The notes beneath the pieces are model-generated. The model worked only from the letters and a program-made list of their open reading frames with translations, did not search any database and had not been told where the DNA came from. The translations under genes were made by a program, and so were the position numbers. DNA of 64,000 nt, taken from assembly GCF_000332135.1 (NCBI RefSeq), contig NZ_KB235896.1, positions 3,479,627 through 3,543,626 of the forward strand, in the 5' to 3' direction. Shown here piece by piece: positions 61,993 through 64,000 of the stretch. The stretch is from Anabaena sp. PCC 7108 (lineage in GTDB: Bacteria; Cyanobacteriota; Cyanobacteriia; Cyanobacteriales; Nostocaceae). The stretch's first letter is position 1. Every line of letters begins with the position of its first letter.

Positions 61993-63245
61993 TTAGGAGG
62001 GGCATCCTGCAACACGGTTTTTGAGACAATTCTGGTTTTTTTGCGATCGCTTTCGGATAATTCTTGCCCGGCTTGTAAGCGCGTGGCATTGGTTTGCAAT
62101 ACCGTAGCCGCACTTTGATCTCCCATTTGCAAAGCAGTTTTTGCCGCTGTTTGCAGCATTGTCGCCGCCCCAGCCCGATCACCCTGTTGTAATTTGGCTT
62201 CGGCTAATTGGGTTTGGCGATACTTGGCCAAAGCTAAAATCGACTGTTGGACTTGGGGATTGACAGTTGGTTGGTAAAGCTGGTTAACATTGGCATAAAC
62301 TGGCATATTTAGGGAGAATAATCCGGTTTGGTTAAGGGCGGGGTCATCGTAGCGGACTTGCACATTAGCGATCGCCTGTTTACCTTCTGGCAACTGTCCC
62401 AAATAAATATTAGCCAAAATCACCCGCTCTACATCTTTCATCAAATCTCCCAATCGCACTACCAACCGACCATCAGCATCTGGTTGCACTGGTAACTCGA
62501 TGGTATCTGGGGCAACTTGGGCAACTGGTTTCAGTTCGGCTAAACGCACATTTGGCATCAGTGAAAATACTAGATAAGCATTAGTCAATCCCACTGTTTG
62601 CATCCGACTGAACAAGCGACCGAATTTATCCATAGCTTGATCTGGTTGTTCGATATGAGACAAATTCCCCAGACCAGCATCAGCTATTTTTTCTAAAATA
62701 TCTTGATTCCAATTGTCACCAAAACCCAATGTGTTTAAGGTCAAATTATAGCTGGCTGCTAATTGGGCGAATTTCAAACAGCGATCGTTATCACCATGTT
62801 CATTTTCCCCATCAGTTAACAAAAAAGCCTGGGAAATAGTTTCTTTTTTCCCTTTGGCTAATTCCTCAATTCCCAAACGCAAACCTTCATCAATCGCTGT
62901 TCCACCATCAGCCGTGAGACGGTTAATTTGCTGTTTGATCTGGTTTCGGTCTGAAATTACCTGATTTGGGACTAAAACATTAGCACGGTGATCAAAAATA
63001 ACAATACTTAGGCGATCTTCAGAACTGAGTCGATCAACCAAGAGATTAGCAGCTTTTTTCACAGTTTCGAGCGATCGCCCCTTCATTGAACCGCTATGAT
63101 CGAGAATTAAGCATAAATTTAATGGTACAGTCCGATCCAGAGTTTCCCCAATTGCAGAAATCGAAATTGCTAACTGGCGTTGACTGCTTGGTTGATGAGC
63201 GTCCACACTAGCATCATTCAGAGTAGGTTGCAAATTAACCTTCAT
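61989..63245 (-). CDS. von Willebrand factor A domain protein (paralogue)
   Basis: The 418-residue protein matches its neighbour along the whole length: MIDAS LCLILDHSGSMKGRSL, FLLTDGENEHGDND, TLGFGDNWNQDILEKIADAG, and the C-terminal AKLQQGDRAGAATMLQTAAK. Both begin MKV-L, then LND--VDA-Q-S-QRQLAISIS. They are tandem duplicates; this copy comes first in the transcript. The long stretch of DNA identity at the 3' ends (ATGCTGCAAACA-like) supports recent duplication or gene conversion. Confidence 0.88.
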   Translation of the reverse strand: MKVNLQPTLNDASVDAHQPSSQRQLAISISAIGETLDRTVPLNLCLILDHSGSMKGRSLETVKKAANLLVDRLSSEDRLSIVIFDHRANVLVPNQVISDRNQIKQQINRLTADGGTAIDEGLRLGIEELAKGKKETISQAFLLTDGENEHGDNDRCLKFAQLAASYNLTLNTLGFGDNWNQDILEKIADAGLGNLSHIEQPDQAMDKFGRLFSRMQTVGLTNAYLVFSLMPNVRLAELKPVAQVAPDTIELPVQPDADGRLVVRLGDLMKDVERVILANIYLGQLPEGKQAIANVQVRYDDPALNQTGLFSLNMPVYANVNQLYQPTVNPQVQQSILALAKYRQTQLAEAKLQQGDRAGAATMLQTAAKTALQMGDQSAATVLQTNATRLQAGQELSESDRKKTRIVSKTVLQDAPPK

Positions 63246-63290
63246 AAGCCAAGTTTCCTATCAAAGATATCTATATCTATTTTTGACACT

Positions 63291-63311
63291 CTCAGGGCTA
63301 AAGCCGCTGAG
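63291..63311. other. Hairpin CTCAG-GGCT-AA-AGCC-G-CTGAG (possible IS right-end palindrome)
   Basis: Nine paired bases with a single bulge form a compact stem-loop downstream of the TnpB gene (reverse strand). IS200/IS605-type elements carry subterminal hairpins of this kind near each end, and TnpB guide RNAs run through the right end. This could therefore mark the right end of the TnpB element. Confidence 0.4.
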
Positions 63312-63452
63312 ATTCTGCGGACAGAGTAAACTTAGGTAGTACCCAAAGGTTAATTCTCGCTACGGTCGTCAAACACCGTCTACCCAGTAAGCTTAGGTCT
63401 ATGCCTAAATTGCTGGCTACTTTTCGTAAGTAATTGGACAAAAATATTTACA

Positions 63453-63525
63453 GTCATTGCGAGCGAAGCGAAGCAATCCCAGCCCTTGCGATTGCGTCAT
63501 TCCACTGCGTTCCATTCGCAATGAC
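63453..63525. repeat. Palindromic GTCATTGC / GCAATGAC repeat inserted into tnpB 3' end
   Basis: Terminal arms GTCATTGCGA (63453-63462) and TCGCAATGAC (63516-63525) are exact inverted repeats around a 53-base centre containing AGCGAAGCGAAGCAATCCC. The TnpB frame ends inside it: the last codons CHCEWNAVE and the TGA stop are read from the repeat. GTCATTGCGAGCGAAGCGAAGC-type palindromes are a known class of small dispersed repeats in bacteria. Confidence 0.85.
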
Positions 63526-64000
63526 ATTGTGTAATTAATTCTGTCCTAGTACTTAAAATGTTAGCGGCTCCGTTCAAATCGGCATTCACGATTGAACCAT
63601 TACCTAACTTATACAAACCACGCTGAACACGCCTTCCAGATGCTTTCCACCCGTCTGGTTTGTCACCGAACTTAGGTAGGGAGTCTCCATCGAGAAAACT
63701 AGCTTTTGATGTATATGCTTCTTCGGTTTCTTGAAATCTAATACCGTGTAAATCACAGAGTTGTTTTAACCTATCCTTAAGTTTACCTAAAGGAATTTGG
63801 ACAAACTTTTGATTGTTAATTCTCCCCATGTTGGCATTAAATTTAAAACCCTCATTCCAGCCAATTACTAACGTACCAATGCCATATTTTAAGCAATGGT
63901 CAACAATTAGTTTTGCGGCTTTATTAATCCCATCACGCATTTGATGGTTACGTTTACGGGTCACACGGTCTAACCAATTATCCCAATAAGCTTCTGGTCT
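63497..64000 (-). CDS. tnpB: TnpB-like (IS605 OrfB family) protein, C-terminal part
   Basis: The reverse frame stays open through the right edge, so the N-terminal half is missing; the GTG at 63964 is just an internal codon. The visible part has a RuvC-like stretch LIVDHCLKYGIGTLVIGWNE, a region GKLKDRLKQLCDLHGIRFQE, then TEEAYTSKASFLDGDSLPKF, and NADLNGAANIL with the last RuvC aspartate. The Cys-x2-Cys pairs of the usual zinc finger are absent, as in a cyanobacterial sub-branch I recall. A palindromic repeat replaces the natural C-terminus. Whether the nuclease is active cannot be judged. Confidence 0.85.
   Translation of the reverse strand, partial: RPEAYWDNWLDRVTRKRNHQMRDGINKAAKLIVDHCLKYGIGTLVIGWNEGFKFNANMGRINNQKFVQIPLGKLKDRLKQLCDLHGIRFQETEEAYTSKASFLDGDSLPKFGDKPDGWKASGRRVQRGLYKLGNGSIVNADLNGAANILSTRTELITQCHCEWNAVE

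Noticed and set aside
1..64000. tRNA or rRNA genes
   Set aside because: No T-loop-like GGTTCGAATCC string in a cloverleaf context and no rRNA signature was noticed; this was a visual reading, not a covariance scan.

Overview
The window looks like chromosomal DNA of a filamentous, probably heterocyst-forming cyanobacterium (order Nostocales). The evidence is low GC content, many HIP1-type GCGATCGC sites, and cyanobacterium-typical families (HpsJ-like protein, cyanoexosortase, KaiB-like protein, DUF1838, DUF4112). Heptanucleotide tandem repeats of the STRR kind and small palindromic repeats of the sort common in Nostoc/Anabaena relatives are also present. I saw no tRNA, rRNA or CRISPR array.

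Layout. 1-9.2 kb holds housekeeping and regulatory genes: a cut-off flavin-binding oxidase-like gene, a PLP-dependent deaminase/desulfhydrase, a TerB-like protein, alaS, a diguanylate cyclase and a small FtsH-peptidase-like membrane protein. 9.2-33.8 kb is a large exopolysaccharide locus. It has eleven glycosyltransferases, three methyltransferases, a hexapeptide acyltransferase, a Wzy-like polymerase, a Wzx-like flippase, a Wzc-type tyrosine autokinase/chain-length regulator, an HpsJ-like protein and a cyanoexosortase fused to its partner domain. No priming glycosyltransferase and no outer-membrane exporter are visible, so those steps must be encoded elsewhere. The locus carries clear scars of rearrangement: a vestigial glycosyltransferase start, two decayed FkbM methyltransferase fragments, and a 200-bp MITE with target-site duplication that rewrote the end of a glycosyltransferase.

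34-48.4 kb is mixed: carotenoid oxygenase, an Eco29kI-like restriction-modification pair, a lone type II thioesterase, Hsp20, a zinc-ribbon protein next to a protein with two repeated winged-helix-like domains, an MBL-fold protein, a KaiB-like protein, pilT, wecB, a peptidoglycan-binding protein and an M23 peptidase. Intergenic DNA here is rich in heptanucleotide and minisatellite repeats, one of which opens all three frames in front of the KaiB-like gene. 48.4-55 kb holds membrane proteins, an alpha/beta hydrolase, DUF4112, BrkB, an AbrB-type transporter, DUF1838 and a candidate structured RNA near 49.4-49.6 kb. 55-64 kb is an accessory zone: a RelE/Phd-type toxin-antitoxin pair, a large type IIG restriction-modification enzyme, GNAT and VOC genes, a truncated second copy of the MITE, a tandem pair of von Willebrand A-domain proteins, and a TnpB gene that runs off the right edge with a palindromic repeat inserted at its 3' end.

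The exopolysaccharide genes probably act together: glycosyltransferases and modifying enzymes build a repeat unit, the flippase and polymerase move and join it, and the Wzc-like kinase controls chain length. The exosortase/HpsJ pair suggests that a protein sorted by a PEP-CTERM tail is linked to the same envelope layer, but no such cargo gene was seen here. All functional calls come from reading motifs and translations; no database search was run.
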